A stretch of 64,000 nucleotides of DNA from Tilletiaria anomala UBC 951 (taxonomy: Eukaryota > Basidiomycota > Exobasidiomycetes > Georgefischeriales > Tilletiariaceae), in the NCBI RefSeq assembly GCF_000711695.1, contig NW_013546996.1, forward strand, positions 1 to 64,000, read 5' to 3'. Positions 26,982 to 37,737 of the stretch are shown in pieces. A program made the position numbers and the translations under genes. Numbering within the stretch: the first letter of the stretch is position 1; the number at the start of each line of letters is the position of its first letter. The notes under the pieces were generated by a model, which was not told the origin of the DNA, made no database searches, and saw only the letters and a list, made by a program, of their open reading frames with translations.

Positions 26982-27830
26982 TCAGGTAGTCTGAAGTCGC
27001 TGCGCCATGGCCTCTTGCGCCCGCCGTGCATTCCTGCCTAAGGCGCGGTTAGGTGCCGATGCCTCGAGGTCTGCCGCCGCATTTGCATCGGCAGCATCTA
27101 CATTGCGGCGAGAATCCCGTGGAGGGGAATTGTTTGTCGAGACTCTTGATCGTGCTGATGCGTTCTCTTCCGTCTGGGGTTCTTGGCCGGAGGGGGCATC
27201 CGTCGCTCCAGAACCCACTGCTCCTTCGCGCCGCTGCTGTGGCGCCTGATGGGATCGATCCCTTTCTTGAGGATGGGCCAGGCGATGCTGAATGAGCTGC
27301 AGGCCGCAGTTGCAAGAACCAGATGAGCATATAAGACCGAGAAGAGGCAATGATAGAATTTCGAACCCTTGCAGACGTACCATTCCGTAATTGATAATTC
27401 TATTCTCGCTCTTACCCATCGGGAAAGGCTCTTCTGGCGCCAAGGCAGCGACCTGCTCCCAAGACAGACCCGAGTCCGCGATCCCTTTCTTCCCTTCGCT
27501 CATCTCCTGCGGATCATGACCGGAGCCGGAGGCGATGCGGCTGGCGAGGGTGTTCTGCGAGTAGCGATGATGGTATCGCAGTTTTTGTGGGCCGCGAGGA
27601 GCATATTCCCATGAAGGTTGCACGAGACGAAGAGCATCGCCCGGTAACGGGAGGTTCTGGAGCATCTCGCGGGAGGCGAACGTCGTCGATGCCAGAGAGA
27701 AACATAGGCCTGCTGCAAGAAGACTTCGGCGCCATGTTGAGGAGGCAGCTCGGCCCGTTCTCCGAGCCCCCATGTGAGCGTGGCGTTGGTCGAGATGCAT
27801 GTTGCTACTCGATCCTACCGACTCGGTCAT
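26982..27830 (-). CDS. Putative secretory/membrane protein of unknown function; gene model uncertain
   Basis: A 282-residue frame from the ATG at 27830 has a hydrophobic leader (SLLAAGLCFSLASTTFA) preceded by arginines, consistent with a signal peptide, and a block SGLSWEQVAALAPEEPFPMG then ENRIINYGM. Beyond about 27380 the model is unclear. The same frame runs on through a weak hydrophobic stretch to a Gln/Arg/Ala-rich tail. A different frame over the same bases (about 27375-27110) reads FYHCLFSVLYAHLVLATAAC then SSFSIAWPILKKGIDP, which looks more like a membrane span with a basic tail. A GTACGT donor right after NYGM and a CTGCAG acceptor exist, but in-phase joining enters the Gln/Arg frame. 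An unseen intron or a sequence error is possible. No family recognised. Confidence 0.5.
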   Translation of the reverse strand: MTESVGSSSNMHLDQRHAHMGARRTGRAASSTWRRSLLAAGLCFSLASTTFASREMLQNLPLPGDALRLVQPSWEYAPRGPQKLRYHHRYSQNTLASRIASGSGHDPQEMSEGKKGIADSGLSWEQVAALAPEEPFPMGKSENRIINYGMVRLQGFEILSLPLLGLICSSGSCNCGLQLIQHRLAHPQERDRSHQAPQQRREGAVGSGATDAPSGQEPQTEENASARSRVSTNNSPPRDSRRNVDAADANAAADLEASAPNRALGRNARRAQEAMAQRLQTT

Positions 27831-28271
27831 ATTAATGGAGAACAGTATGCGAATGAACGCCCGACTGCGACTGCGACAGCGTGGTCGTCTGTGCACAAAG
27901 CGACAGACCCTCCAATGACGAATGTACAGATTTCGTGTGTGACGGGAACATGGGGAGGTTGGATAGAAAGAGGTCGAAGTCGTTACAGACCGCAGCCACA
28001 TGGGGAGGGGACGATGATTAGTCCTCGCACTGCTGCGACTGTTGCGCGCTTGCGCCTCATCATCCGGGCAGGAGAGGTACGCGCCAGATATTGCGCACAC
28101 ACCGTCATCAACTACTCCTTAGTATCGCTTTACTCAATCAAACACTGATTGATGTCGAGGACTGGCGAACATACTGGCGGGCCGCTTGACCCACTTGTCT
28201 TTGACGTCGTGTCTGTGAGCTCGACGATGCAATGACGGGTGCAGAGTTAATGCACCTGAAACCAGATCGAC
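27831..28271. promoter_or_regulatory. Divergent promoter region
   Basis: About 440 bases between the head-to-head unknown gene (-) and geranylgeranyl diphosphate synthase (+). No named element. Confidence 0.35.
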
Positions 28272-29703
28272 ATGGCAGCTCGAGCCGGAGGCAGCAGCAG
28301 CAGCAGCAGTGCACCTGCTGTCCATCAAGCTGAGTCTGCCACCTCAAACGCGAACCTGTCGACCTCGCCAAGCACCCATGCGCATGCAAATGCTGCGTGG
28401 TACAATGACATCCTTTCGCGGCTCGGCAAGCAGCCGCACTGGCCGCAGGCAAAGGAGCAGGTGATTGCTGCACGGACACGGTTACGTCGAGGAGAAACAG
28501 CATTCGCTGACGAGTGACCATCCTCTTGACGAACAGGCAATCATGGAGCCATACTCCTACCTTGATGCGCACCCGGGAAAGGAAGTACGCTCTCAGCTGA
28601 TACATGCTTTCAACGAGTGGCTGCAAGTACCTGACGCAAAGCTGGACATCATCCGAAAGGTGGTGCGAATGCTGCACACCGCCTCGCTGCTCATGGACGA
28701 TGTCGAAGATAATTCAGACTTGCGTCGCGGTATACCCGTTGCACATCGGATTTACGGCATTCCACAAACCATCAACACGGCCAATTACGTCTACTTTCTA
28801 GTCTTCGAAGAGATCTTCAAGATGTCTTCCTCGCATGACTCGGCATATCCGCTCGCAGCTGGTCGCGTGGAGCGTCTCGTTGCCGAAGAGATGATTAATC
28901 TGCACAGAGGCCAAGGCATGGATCTTTTCTGGCGCGACTCTCTCACCTGCCCGACTGAAGAGGAATATGTTGAGATGGTGATCAACAAGACGGGTGGACT
29001 CTTCCGAATAGCGCTCAAGCTCATGATGGCACACAGTCCCCTCTTCGTTGCTTCTAACGATGCTTCGCCGAAGCCAAGGCGGGCATCGCCGCCGAATCTG
29101 CTACCGCTCGCGGACCTCATTGGCCTGCTCTTTCAGATCCGCGATGACTACATGAACTTGCAGTCGTCCGAATACGCTGATAACAAGGGTTTCGCCGAGG
29201 ACTTGACAGAGGGCAAGTTCAGCTTCCCAATTATTCACGCCATTCGCAGCAGTGTCGCTATATCTCCGATCTCTCATGTCTCCAGAGCGCTCGATTCATC
29301 AACCTCACCAGCCGGAACGTCAACTCCTCCGGTGGTATCATTTGCAGACCCGTTCAGGCCCATAATTGCAGGCGACGAAGCAGAAGCACCGTTTGGCTCC
29401 AGTTCAGTCATGGCCACAGCGCCGAATCGCCAAATCCTCAACGTCCTCAAGCAGCGTCCGACTGATCTGGCAACTAAGTCGTATGCCGTCTCGTACATGC
29501 GCGAAGCGACCAAATCGTTCAACTACACGCGCGACGTTCTGCGACGACTCGATGTGCAGGCTCGCGCCGAAGTTGTGCGCATACAGGCCGAATTAGCCTC
29601 GGACGCAGATGCCGCCGCGGGCGCAAGGACCGGCGCCACTGGTCTACTCAAGATTCTCGATGCCTTGCGTTCTGGCTGGTACGACGTGCACGATGACCCT
29701 TGA
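28272..29703 (+). CDS. BTS1: Geranylgeranyl diphosphate synthase (Bts1 family)
   Basis: Condenses farnesyl diphosphate with isopentenyl diphosphate to the C20 prenyl donor for Rab/Rho lipidation and other terpenoids. Exons 28272-28460 and 28537-29703 give 451 residues. A Ser-rich leader (SSSSSSAP) precedes [20 protein letters not shown]. The first Asp-rich motif is [13 protein letters not shown], the second is [11 protein letters not shown] (DDxxN), followed by [13 protein letters not shown]. The residue before the first motif region, [12 protein letters not shown], fits a GGPP rather than FPP synthase. Family members are usually 300-340 residues; here a Ser/Pro-rich insert of about 65 residues (29255-29420) sits between HAIRSS and [12 protein letters not shown], and a shorter one lies near 29050-29095 ([14 protein letters not shown]). 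Convergent with eIF2A, stops 196 bases apart. Confidence 0.92.
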
Positions 29704-29899
29704 CCACTGCGCATTTGTACCCGCACTTGCACACTCGATTAGCATTCTGTATCATATGCATACACACGCAACACAATATGACTCATCATAGATGAACTCT
29801 GTACGATGTTCCACCCAAGATGGCGGTGGCACCAGTAGCGACCTGGCTATGCTACACATGTCGACTGTATCTAAAGTTTAAGCCCAGCGCAGGCTAGGG

Positions 29900-32111
29900 T
29901 CAAAGCGCGGCCAACTCGGCTCTGATTTCCGCCTCTGCCTGGATCTTCTGCACCTGTGTCTGCTCGAGCTTCTCGCCTTTGGCCTGTCGCTCCTTCAGCT
30001 CCTGGATCGCCTTAAGCTTCTTAGTCAGGTTTCGTGCCTTCTTTTCCTGCGCGCTGTTGAACGAGCCTGACACCTCGGCAGCGCCAGAGACAGCAGGATA
30101 CGGCTCTTCCGCTGCAGTTGGCGCAGCTGCCGTTGTCGTTGTCGACGCCAGCGAGCCATTGGCGCCGGCACCTTTCTTCGGCTGCTTAACCTTCTTATCC
30201 GCAATTGCCGCTCCTGAGCTCTTGGGCGGTGCGCCGGGGACAGGCGCGCCAGGGACGGCCCGCCGACCCTTGTTACCCGCACCAGGCGCGGTATATGATC
30301 CACCCTCGCCTCGTCCCTTTCCACTCGGCGCGCCGGGAATCGAGTTGTTGCGCGAAAGGCTTCCAGGCGAGGAAGCGCCAGAGCCGCCAGCTTCTAGATC
30401 GTGGCGCTTGAAAATGTCCGGTGTCGCCGTCCCGCGCGCGCCAGGCGGGCGGTACGTGCCAGTCACCTTGGGCTTGGCTGCTTTCTCAGCAATGTACGCA
30501 GCCGCTGCGGGTGAAGGCGCTGGTGCCGGAGGAATAATTTGCGGAAAGGATGCCGCGGCCATGTTGAGCGCAGGCCGCCAGCCAGCCTGATACAGCTCGT
30601 TGATCATTTCGATGTGCACAAGATTGCCAGTGCAGTGCCAGATGCGGACGCCGTTGTCGACGCGGAGGCGCGGACTCAGCGTGGCGGTGAGCAGAAAGTG
30701 GCCGTCAGGACTCCACTGGCAGACGCTACTGTTGCTCCCATCAAAGCTGTAGATCTTTCCCCCGGCCAAGTTCTCCCGGTCCCAAACGTCTACCATGCCG
30801 CTGAGGTTGCCAAAGCCTGCGATGCAGATCAGCCTTCCTTGCGGGTTGTATGCGACAAAATTGCGCGGCTGCGTGCCCAGCTCGGCGATGACGTTGACCT
30901 TGTAGGAGAAGAGGACGACCTTGGCAGGCATGAAGCCGTAGATTACGACGAACTCGCGCGAGTTGGGACTCCACTCGTAGTCGTGAATGGGCCCCTCCTT
31001 GTCTAGGGAAACTCGGCAGTCGAACGACCCATTCGCCGTCATCATGTATAGGTTCGACTCTCCATAATATGACTGAATATGGTGACAGCATGTCGGCATT
31101 AGCAATGGGCCACGCGAAGCAGAAGCGCTGCCAGGCTACCTGTCTATACTCACTGCATTCGTCTTGTCGACATCTGTCGAAGTCAAGAACAGTAATGCTG
31201 ATCCTGAACGATTCCATTTGAAGTGAATTTTGTCTGCTTTGAAGAATGTCTTTTGTGAGAGTGGCAAAGCGGGCATATCTGTAGAGGATAGAAGAGAGGC
31301 GAGGGAGTAGATCCGTACTGAAGCGGGCGCACCCTGGTGATGATGAATGCCAAGTTCAGACGACGTTTCATTGTCAAAATGTGAATTATGTCGGTGAAAG
31401 GCCTATATGCTCACCTTGCGCTCCCCACAAAAGACCGCTATGCTTGGTTTCTCGCCTGGACCCAACTGGAACGAAGTCATCCCGTCCACTTTGAGCCTGC
31501 CGACGACCCCGTCGGAGATCGTCTTCGGGCTGTACACTTGCAGCTCCCCCGTGACCTGGCGCACGCAATAGTCCTCGGTGGAAGTAAATTGGAAGAAACT
31601 GCCATCGGTCCATAAAATTGCAAAGCAGCGCCCACGTGAGCATGTATTCACTATTGACGTCGCGTGCGTTTCTTACTCACCACCCTTCCTGCGTCTTTCT
31701 TTCGAAGGAAGCAATTTCCTCCCCCGAGTTGGAATTCCAGATTCGCAAGTTCCGGCTCATGCTACCATCTTCAAGCTTATTTGGACGCTCCCACGTGGAA
31801 AGGTAGTTGCCTTTGGGGCTAAACTCCAGCGCGACGACCTTGGAAGCAGGCAAGTCCAGCTTGACTTTGGAGCTGGATGCCTCTCGCGTGTCGACGAGTC
31901 GGGTGAACTCTTCCATCGCAGCCGCGAAGGTGCTGCCATCTGGGCTATACTGGAACACCCTAGTCGGGCCCGTGACCTGCTCGAAACCTGAGACGGCCGA
32001 GAAGGAGGGCGTACCGGTGTTGAGGCCGATGGACTTGGAAGCTCGCCAGGCCCATTGAGTGACTGACGTGCCCTTTGCGGCAATCGTCGCCGAAGTTGAA
32101 GAGTCTGGCAT
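29900..32111 (-). CDS. eIF2A: Eukaryotic translation initiation factor 2A (eIF2A), 4 exons
   Basis: WD40 beta-propeller protein that can deliver initiator tRNA to 40S subunits on special mRNAs. Exons on the minus strand: 31681-32111, 31415-31598, 31154-31333, 29900-31072; phases agree, 655 residues. Motifs: FQYSPDGSTFAAAMEE, LEFSPKGNYLSTWERP, NLRIWNSNSGEEI, FTSTEDYCVRQVTGELQVYS, LGPGEKPSIAVF, then YYGESNLYMMTANG, GPIHDYEWSPNSREFVVIYG, FNPQ-like YNPQGRLICIAGFGN, DGHFLLTATLSPRLRVDNG. The C-terminal third is Ala/Pro/Gly-rich with basic patches and ends in a helical, charged segment (LTKKLKAIQELKERQAKGEK). At the 31681/31598 junction the codon reads Cys; the family usually has Trp nearby, so this splice is the least certain. 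Confidence 0.93.
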
Positions 32112-33608
32112 CCTTTGAACTGGATCGACACTCTTCTGACGGACGGGTTCTTTCTCCTCGTTCTTCGGCGAACTTCCCTAGAGCTGTCAAGGCCAAGCGA
32201 TGAGGAGCATTCGATGTAGTTGAAGTTTGAAGATGTTCTTCTTGAGAATACCTTCATTTGAGGCTGATAATCGAGTGTTGTAAAGAAATGAAAGGATCAC
32301 GTGACGGTGCATTCAGCCCTGCCGCGGCATGGGGCACACAATCGGTACATCCACCATCTTCTCCCCTCTTTCCCCCCAATATCCCTCATGCTCGACTATA
32401 TTATTATATGCACCTGTATGTTCCTCAGACTTCAATGAATCTAGACAATATTCCTGCCTCCATAGAGTGCCTCTCTGCGGATTGGTCTTCTCTCAGCGCT
32501 GACGGTCACAACAAGAGACCGATCGCATCCGGTTGCCAGGCACTACCTGAAAGGGAGGAGGAAAAAAGAGGGAGAGAAAAGAGATGGCGGCCAGTCTACT
32601 GTCTAATGCGGCGGTGTGAAGGATGAGAGACAAAAAGCGACGTTCCGCCTCGGCGGCCTTGTTCATATCGTTTCTTCTCTTGGGCCATTGGATGTCTGAG
32701 TAAGGTAGCGTATAGAAGAGAGTGACTAGTGACTCATCCACATGATCAACCCGACTATTTCGGTTACTCCAAGCTTTTTGCTCACAGGGTCCTCCCAAGG
32801 ACACGTCTGTACACGAATCATGACGCAGTCATTTGAGGCTGCGGGGCCCGCAACCTTCCTGAACACGAGAAAGCTGGTCGTTCAACCGACATGGTCGACC
32901 TCGCCCGCACGGCTTCCCTCTTCAGCATTGAATTTGGCGAGATTTCCTGGAGAACATGGCGTCGTGGGTCAGCTTTCTCGCTGCTCGCATGATGGTACAA
33001 GATGAATGCAATCGCGGGGATGTGGCGACTCTTTGCGTCCGATTCGACCTGGGGCACGACTGATGTAATTGCGACTGAGGGAACAGGTATTCGGCAGGAT
33101 CGGCCCGCGGCGGGATTACACGACGAAGCGCATGTGAAGAGCGCTAGAGTTAAGGTACTCGGTCAGGTCGGACACAGGCTCAGCCTTGAGACTCCTAGAT
33201 GGAAGGCTGGCACTGCTCACTGATGAAGCGATAGCCCTGCACGAAGTTGCTCGCCATGACAAACTTTAGACGCCCACGCACATTCTTGAACCAGCCGGCA
33301 ATTCACAAGAAACAGTGTCGGATTGCGGTCCAATTGTCTGAATTGAGAGTTTGGGTACGCGTTGCATTGGACGCGATTGAGAAATGGAGGAACTTGACAT
33401 GCAAGAGATAGAAGCATTGTGCAGATAGCGTGAGATGACGCCCTTGTGAGATGAGGCCGCAGCACTATCCAGCTGTATGAAGCCCATCCCTCGCTGTCGC
33501 GTCATGACAACGCCTTCCCAGCGCTTTCGCCTGCTTTCACAACGACCACCTAGCTTATGCTCACGCGGGCACTTCCCCAACGGCGGGAGACTGACTGAAC
33601 GCCTACAT
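32112..33608. other. Intergenic 1.5 kb
   Basis: Carries the eIF2A promoter on its left and the 3' side of the acidic-protein gene on its right. Only short frames are present on both strands; none has recognisable similarity or supported splice structure. Confidence 0.4.
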
Positions 33609-34506
33609 TCAGTCGTCCGCCTTTGTGGCTTTGCGCGCGTCTTCGTTGTCACCCTCATCGTCTGCTTTCCGCTTGATGCTAAAGCAGTCGTCACCGACAG
33701 GGGGGAGACGCCAAGAGAAACAAAGTCAGACGCAAACCAAATCTTGGAATTGAGCACGCCTCCACAGACGTACCCTGCACTCTCGCCTTTGCCTTCGTCT
33801 TCGCCTTCGTCTTCTTCATCTTCCTCTTCATCGTCCTCTCCGTCATCCTCTTCTGAAAGGTGGGATGGAAAAGATGCGTCAGGACGGGTAAAAATTACGC
33901 GATGAGCATCACGATATAGGAGGCGACACGCACCTTCATCGCCCTCTGATTGTCAGCGAAAGTGTCGCGTAGCAAAAATTGTTAAGGAAACTCGTCAGCA
34001 CGTGCCACATGGCTCTGTTCTCAAGCAAGTCTCTCTCGCAATTTACCTTCGTCATCGTCCTCATTCTCGCTGAAGGAAGCATAATGAGGAGGGGAGGTGC
34101 GCTCAGTAACCCATATGCAAAAGGCGTGCCTGAAGAGAAATGTGACCGCGTCGAGCGCGCTTGCTCACTCATATTCGATGTCTTGATCTTCGGGGTTCTC
34201 GACGAAGTCCTCGTCGTCCTCCTATTAAAGTGAGCGGGTGCAAAGCGATGAGTTCTCCTGCGAATGATTGCACCATTGGATGGGGGCGTCCGCCCTTCTG
34301 TGACGCAGACTCACCTCGTCCTCGTCATCCTCATCGCCCTCCTTCTCCTCACCCTCGCCTTCATCGGCACCATTGGGCTCGTTCTTTGCATCCTCACCGG
34401 CCTTCTGCGCGGCCTCCTTTGCCGACTCGCGCGGCTGCTCCTTGGTTGCGGCAGCCTGTGCGCTGGCCTCAGTGACAGGGTCGGGGGTGGGTTCGGTGGA
34501 TGCCAT
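33609..34506 (-). CDS. Prothymosin-alpha-like highly acidic nuclear protein, 6 small exons
   Basis: Exons on the minus strand: 34315-34506, 34169-34221, 34047-34069, 33934-33945, 33774-33852, 33609-33678; all phases agree and give 142 residues. The order is a Thr/Ala/Glu-rich start (MASTEPTPDPVTEASAQAAA), an unbroken Asp/Glu-rich centre built across five exons (EDDEDFVENPEDQDIEYDE, NEDDDEEGDEEEDDGEDDEE) and a basic-acidic tail GIKRKADDEGDNEDARK ending ATKADD. The tail matches the pattern of prothymosin/parathymosin nuclear signals (KR..ADD). Such proteins are disordered and act as histone (linker H1) chaperones; this role is inferred from composition only. Exon 4 is 12 nt and exon 3 is 23 nt. 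A shuffled acidic composition could mimic the family, but six in-phase exons with GT-AG borders support a real gene. Confidence 0.72.
33934..33945 (-). other. 12-nt microexon of the prothymosin-like gene
   Basis: Minus-strand AGGGCGATGAAG between a CAATCAG acceptor and a GTGCGT donor. It adds four residues to the acidic run. It is phase-neutral, so it could also be skipped without loss of frame. Confidence 0.6.
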
Positions 34507-35526
34507 GATGGTGTGCGTTCTCGATGGAGTAGGGCGATGCGTGTGCAAACGTGAACGTGACTCGCGACGTATGGATGAATGAATAGATGAGCGACCCAAA
34601 GAAGAGACGCGATCAGGTCATGGATGGATGCTGAAATAGACGGTCTTCGTGGCGGGATTGGTAACGAGTCGCGAAGACGTGGAGATTATAACCCGTTGCT
34701 GTGTTGACCTGAGGGTCTTGCAGCAATACCGAGAGAACTGATGAACATGAGGGTCTGGCGACAGGCAATAGGGGAGCGCCAACCTGTTATTGTACGTAGT
34801 GTATTCAATATACTCGTACAGTCCAGTGACTATTACCTATGGGCGCGCCCGCTTCGGGTTCCGGGTGTTCATTCTTCCTCTGCACTTCCAATCTACTTGA
34901 CACTGAGAGTCAGCAGACCGCCGCCAGGCAGAACGTTAGAGGATGGGCCGACTTGTACACTCAAACAGTACTCAAACTCTCGCTTTCGCTGGCTTGGAAA
35001 AGCCAATTCAGGGCGGAATGGTTGGCGGTTGCGCAATATTGGCTTTGCGACTGGTCAAGTGGCGAGACCCAGGTGAGCCGCGTGCACGGATCAGTTCTCC
35101 TTACGGCGCACCTCAGCAGTGACGCGCCGCTGCGCGGGTGCACGGACCACCGAGTCCGCTACTTCCGTGGAGGTGCAGCCGTACACACATGGGATCCTCC
35201 ATCTGGGGTGCGTCCGGTCAGGTACCTCGCACCAAGAGTCATACTGGTTACTGCGCAAGTACACAATGTGTGGGGCATAGTCGTCCCTTGGCTTACGCCT
35301 CCTGTTCAACCCTCTGACTTGAGGTCCATGGTCGCGACCGCTATCAAGCGGCGAGGCTCCTTGGTGGACGTGCAAAAGAGGCGGAGCGGACCCTCGGAGC
35401 CAACGCTACTCGCTGCCAGCCCCAACACCTTGTCGTGGCACTCGGCGTCGAGGCGCACGATAGGGACAAATTGCTGCCCTTTGACCTACCTCTTCCCCTG
35501 CGAACGGAAGGAATAGGTTTAGCAAA
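34507..35526. promoter_or_regulatory. Divergent intergenic region of 1 kb
   Basis: Between the acidic-protein gene (-) and isoaspartate methyltransferase (+). A 225-codon plus-strand frame (34839-35516) has no recognisable family, splice pattern or composition bias and is treated as chance. Confidence 0.4.
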
Positions 35527-36404
35527 ATGGCCTGGCGCTCCACCGGCGCGACGAACGCCGAGCTGGTCGCAAACATGCAAAGCGCAGGGCTGATCAAGTC
35601 GTCATGCGTCGCGCAAGCTTTTGCACAGACCGACCGCGCGCACTACGTCAAAGAGCACAGTAGGGCGTACGAGGATGCGCCATCGAGCATCGGATACAGC
35701 GCGACGATAAGCGCACCGCACATGCACGCGTACGCTGCCGAGTCGCTGCAGTCCTCTATCAGGCAGGGCAAGGCGGTGCTCGACATCGGCTCAGGGTCGG
35801 GATACACGGCGGCCATCTTCCACCGCATGCTTGAACGTGAAGGCGGACATGGCAAGGTCGTTGGGATCGAGCACATACGAGAACTCGTGGAACAGAGCAA
35901 AAGAAACCTGAAAGCCGATGGACTAGCACCGCAGCTCGAACAAGGCCATATACAGATGGTCTGTGGCGACGGAAGGCTCGGCTGGCCGGAAGACGCACCG
36001 TACGGTGCTATTCATGTCGGTGCCGCCGCTCCGAACATCACCGAGGCGCTTGTGCAGCAGCTGGACAAAGGTGGCAAGATGTTCATCCCTGTTTCAGAGG
36101 ACGCAGTGCTCGGAAGGGGTGATCAGTACATCTGGGAAGTGGAGAAGGACGAACAAGGGGTGGTGCGTAAGCGTAAGGTGATGGGTGTGATGGTAAGTGA
36201 TGCGGCGGATCTCTTCCTTCCCCCCCCCCCCCCCCCCCCCTGGGCGGCGGCCGGGTACGTTTGCTAAGGCGATGCTTTTGCTCTCGTCCGCGCCCGTTAC
36301 TTTGCTGAATGGTGTATACGGCTCCAACTAACAAGCAATTATCACTCATGCAGTACGTTCCTCTCACCGATGCAGAAAGGCAACGCTCCCTTTACACCAT
36401 TTGA
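35527..36404 (+). CDS. Protein-L-isoaspartate O-methyltransferase (PCMT)
   Basis: Repairs isoaspartyl residues of aged proteins using S-adenosylmethionine, in the cytosol. Exons 35527-36192 and 36354-36404 give 238 residues, the usual size. Motifs: MAWRSTGATNAELVANM, AFAQTDRAHYV, YEDAPSSIGYSATISAPHMH, SAM motif I VLDIGSGSGYTAAIF, VVGIEHI, CGDGRLGW (motif II), YGAIHVGAAAPNI, LVQQLDKGGKMFIPV, DQYIWEVEKD, and after the intron YVPLTDAERQR. The 161-nt intron (36193-36353) is unusually long for this window and contains 21 consecutive C bases at 36220-36240. Confidence 0.96.
36220..36240. repeat. Homopolymer run of 21 C inside the PCMT intron
   Basis: Read directly from the sequence. It follows a pyrimidine tract close to the 5' splice site and is likely to vary in length or be mis-sequenced. 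Confidence 0.9.
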
Positions 36405-36640
36405 ATGGCATTCTACCGCCTAGGAGAAATGGCTGAAGCATCTCACAGTTCTCATTTCAAGTTTTGTGGCATATCCACTTGTAGCATACACGACTGTGTC
36501 AAGCGTAAGCACCTGCAATTCTGAGCCATCTGCGTTTTGTGAGCTCCGCCAGACTCGGACCCGAATTCTGGTATCTCCGACGAAGGATATCGTCGCCTGC
36601 TGAAGAGGAAGTCCTGGTCGTGTGTGTCTACCTTTGGCAC

Positions 36641-37215
36641 AATTAACTATGTTCAACATGTTGCCAAACCGGGCGATTTTGTGACTGTACAGGGAATTGG
36701 TGGTCTTGAATTGGACATGGAAGCTTGAGCAGGCCAGCCATGCATACACAAAACTTGCCGCTAAATTCTTAACACATTCATGTACAAGTTACATTGCCCT
36801 CCACTACGCCATCGTAATGGGTTTGTAGGTCGCTGACATCTCTCCAACCATCAACAAGGCAGACTTGGCCAAAAAAAATTGGCGCATCGTATCACTTCAC
36901 CGACAAGTCCGTCGGCGAGCTGCAGAGGCTCGGCAGCGCCAAAGCGATTATTGGCCCCGTGCCGAACGCCGAGGCTGTCAACTCGATTATCGAGAGTCTC
37001 GGCCATGGCGGCAAGATCGTCCTCGTCTGTATCCCGTCGGATAGAAAGACATACACAGTCTCGTCCGCCTTGCTGTCATGCGCCGCTCCGGCTGCGGTCT
37101 CACGTACGGTACGGATATTGAGAACGAAGACTGACTCCGCTTCTCGGACCTGAATAACTTCCTCTCGCAGATTAAAGAGTGGTCGCCCAGGCAGGTCAAA
37201 GATGCTTTCCAGTAG
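36641..37215 (+). pseudogene. Zinc-type alcohol dehydrogenase pseudogene (NAD-binding half)
   Basis: Fragments of a medium-chain zinc alcohol dehydrogenase can be read in order on the plus strand: about 36645-36710 VAKPGDFVTVQGIGGL (the Rossmann glycine loop), about 36793-36845 IALHYAIVMGL then KADLAKK after an in-frame TAG at 36826-36828, then about 36879-37050 IGASYHFTDKS, LGSAKAIIGPVPNAEAVNS and LGHGGKIVLVCIPSDR. A run of eight A at 36871-36878 shifts the frame between KADLAKK and IGASYHF. Farther on TYGTDIENED resembles the family's late SGTAIDSED block. The catalytic half with zinc ligands is not recognisable upstream. At least two lesions, so a pseudogene of a host gene rather than one sequencing error. 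Confidence 0.75.
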
Positions 37216-37737
37216 ACGCTCAGCGGTAAGAAAAAGAGTCACAACGTGATTGTCAAGCGGATTCAATTGTTGGGGTTTTGTGCAGTGCGATGCGGTTACA
37301 GATGCCCGAGCTAATAATGGTTCAGTCGGTGCATCCTCATCGCCCGTTGATCTTTCCCTTTAGCCCTACTTTACTTACTTTTGCTGAGCGCTCCTTCGCT
37401 ATCAGCTGCAGATGTTTGGTCTCCCCAAATTCCAAATTATAGAAGAATGGTGGCTGATGTGATGGGTGATGCTCGCTTATGCTAGGTGATGATCGAGAAT
37501 GCTCGATGATGCTCGGCGCAATGCCAAACGCAAGCGTGAATGAATGTTCAATGATGAAGGCGCTTTCGAACAAGCGCGCGTACCAAATTGCTGAAGCTCT
37601 ATAATGTCGTGCATGTTGCGCTCTAGTGCGAATGATGGATCACTGGTCGGCCCCGGCCCGTCAGAGGCGGTAAGGCTGACTCGACGGCCGTTGCAGGGCA
37701 TGCTTCCGAGAATTGTCGGAAAATAATAGTGGCAAAT
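37216..37737. other. Intergenic with GATGCTCG-rich tract
   Basis: About 520 bases downstream of the dehydrogenase relic. At 37440-37560 the sequence is rich in imperfect GATGATGCTCG and GGTGATG units, similar in flavour to the TGATG-rich tract at 11.8-11.95 kb. No gene recognised. Confidence 0.4.

Noticed and set aside
28285-28311. CAG-repeat tract as a possible repeat element
   Set aside because: Encodes the Ser run at the start of geranylgeranyl diphosphate synthase; an ordinary coding microsatellite.
31651-31680. A 30-nt intron in eIF2A
   Set aside because: Too short and enters a frame without family similarity; the 82-nt intron 31599-31680 keeps FTSTEDYCVRQ in frame.
33477-33905. Ser-rich plus-strand frame of 142 codons
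   Set aside because: The serine run is the complement of the acidic-protein exons on the minus strand, which have a coherent six-exon model.
34839-35516. 225-codon plus-strand frame upstream of PCMT
   Set aside because: No similarity, no splice structure and no coding bias; lies in a divergent promoter.
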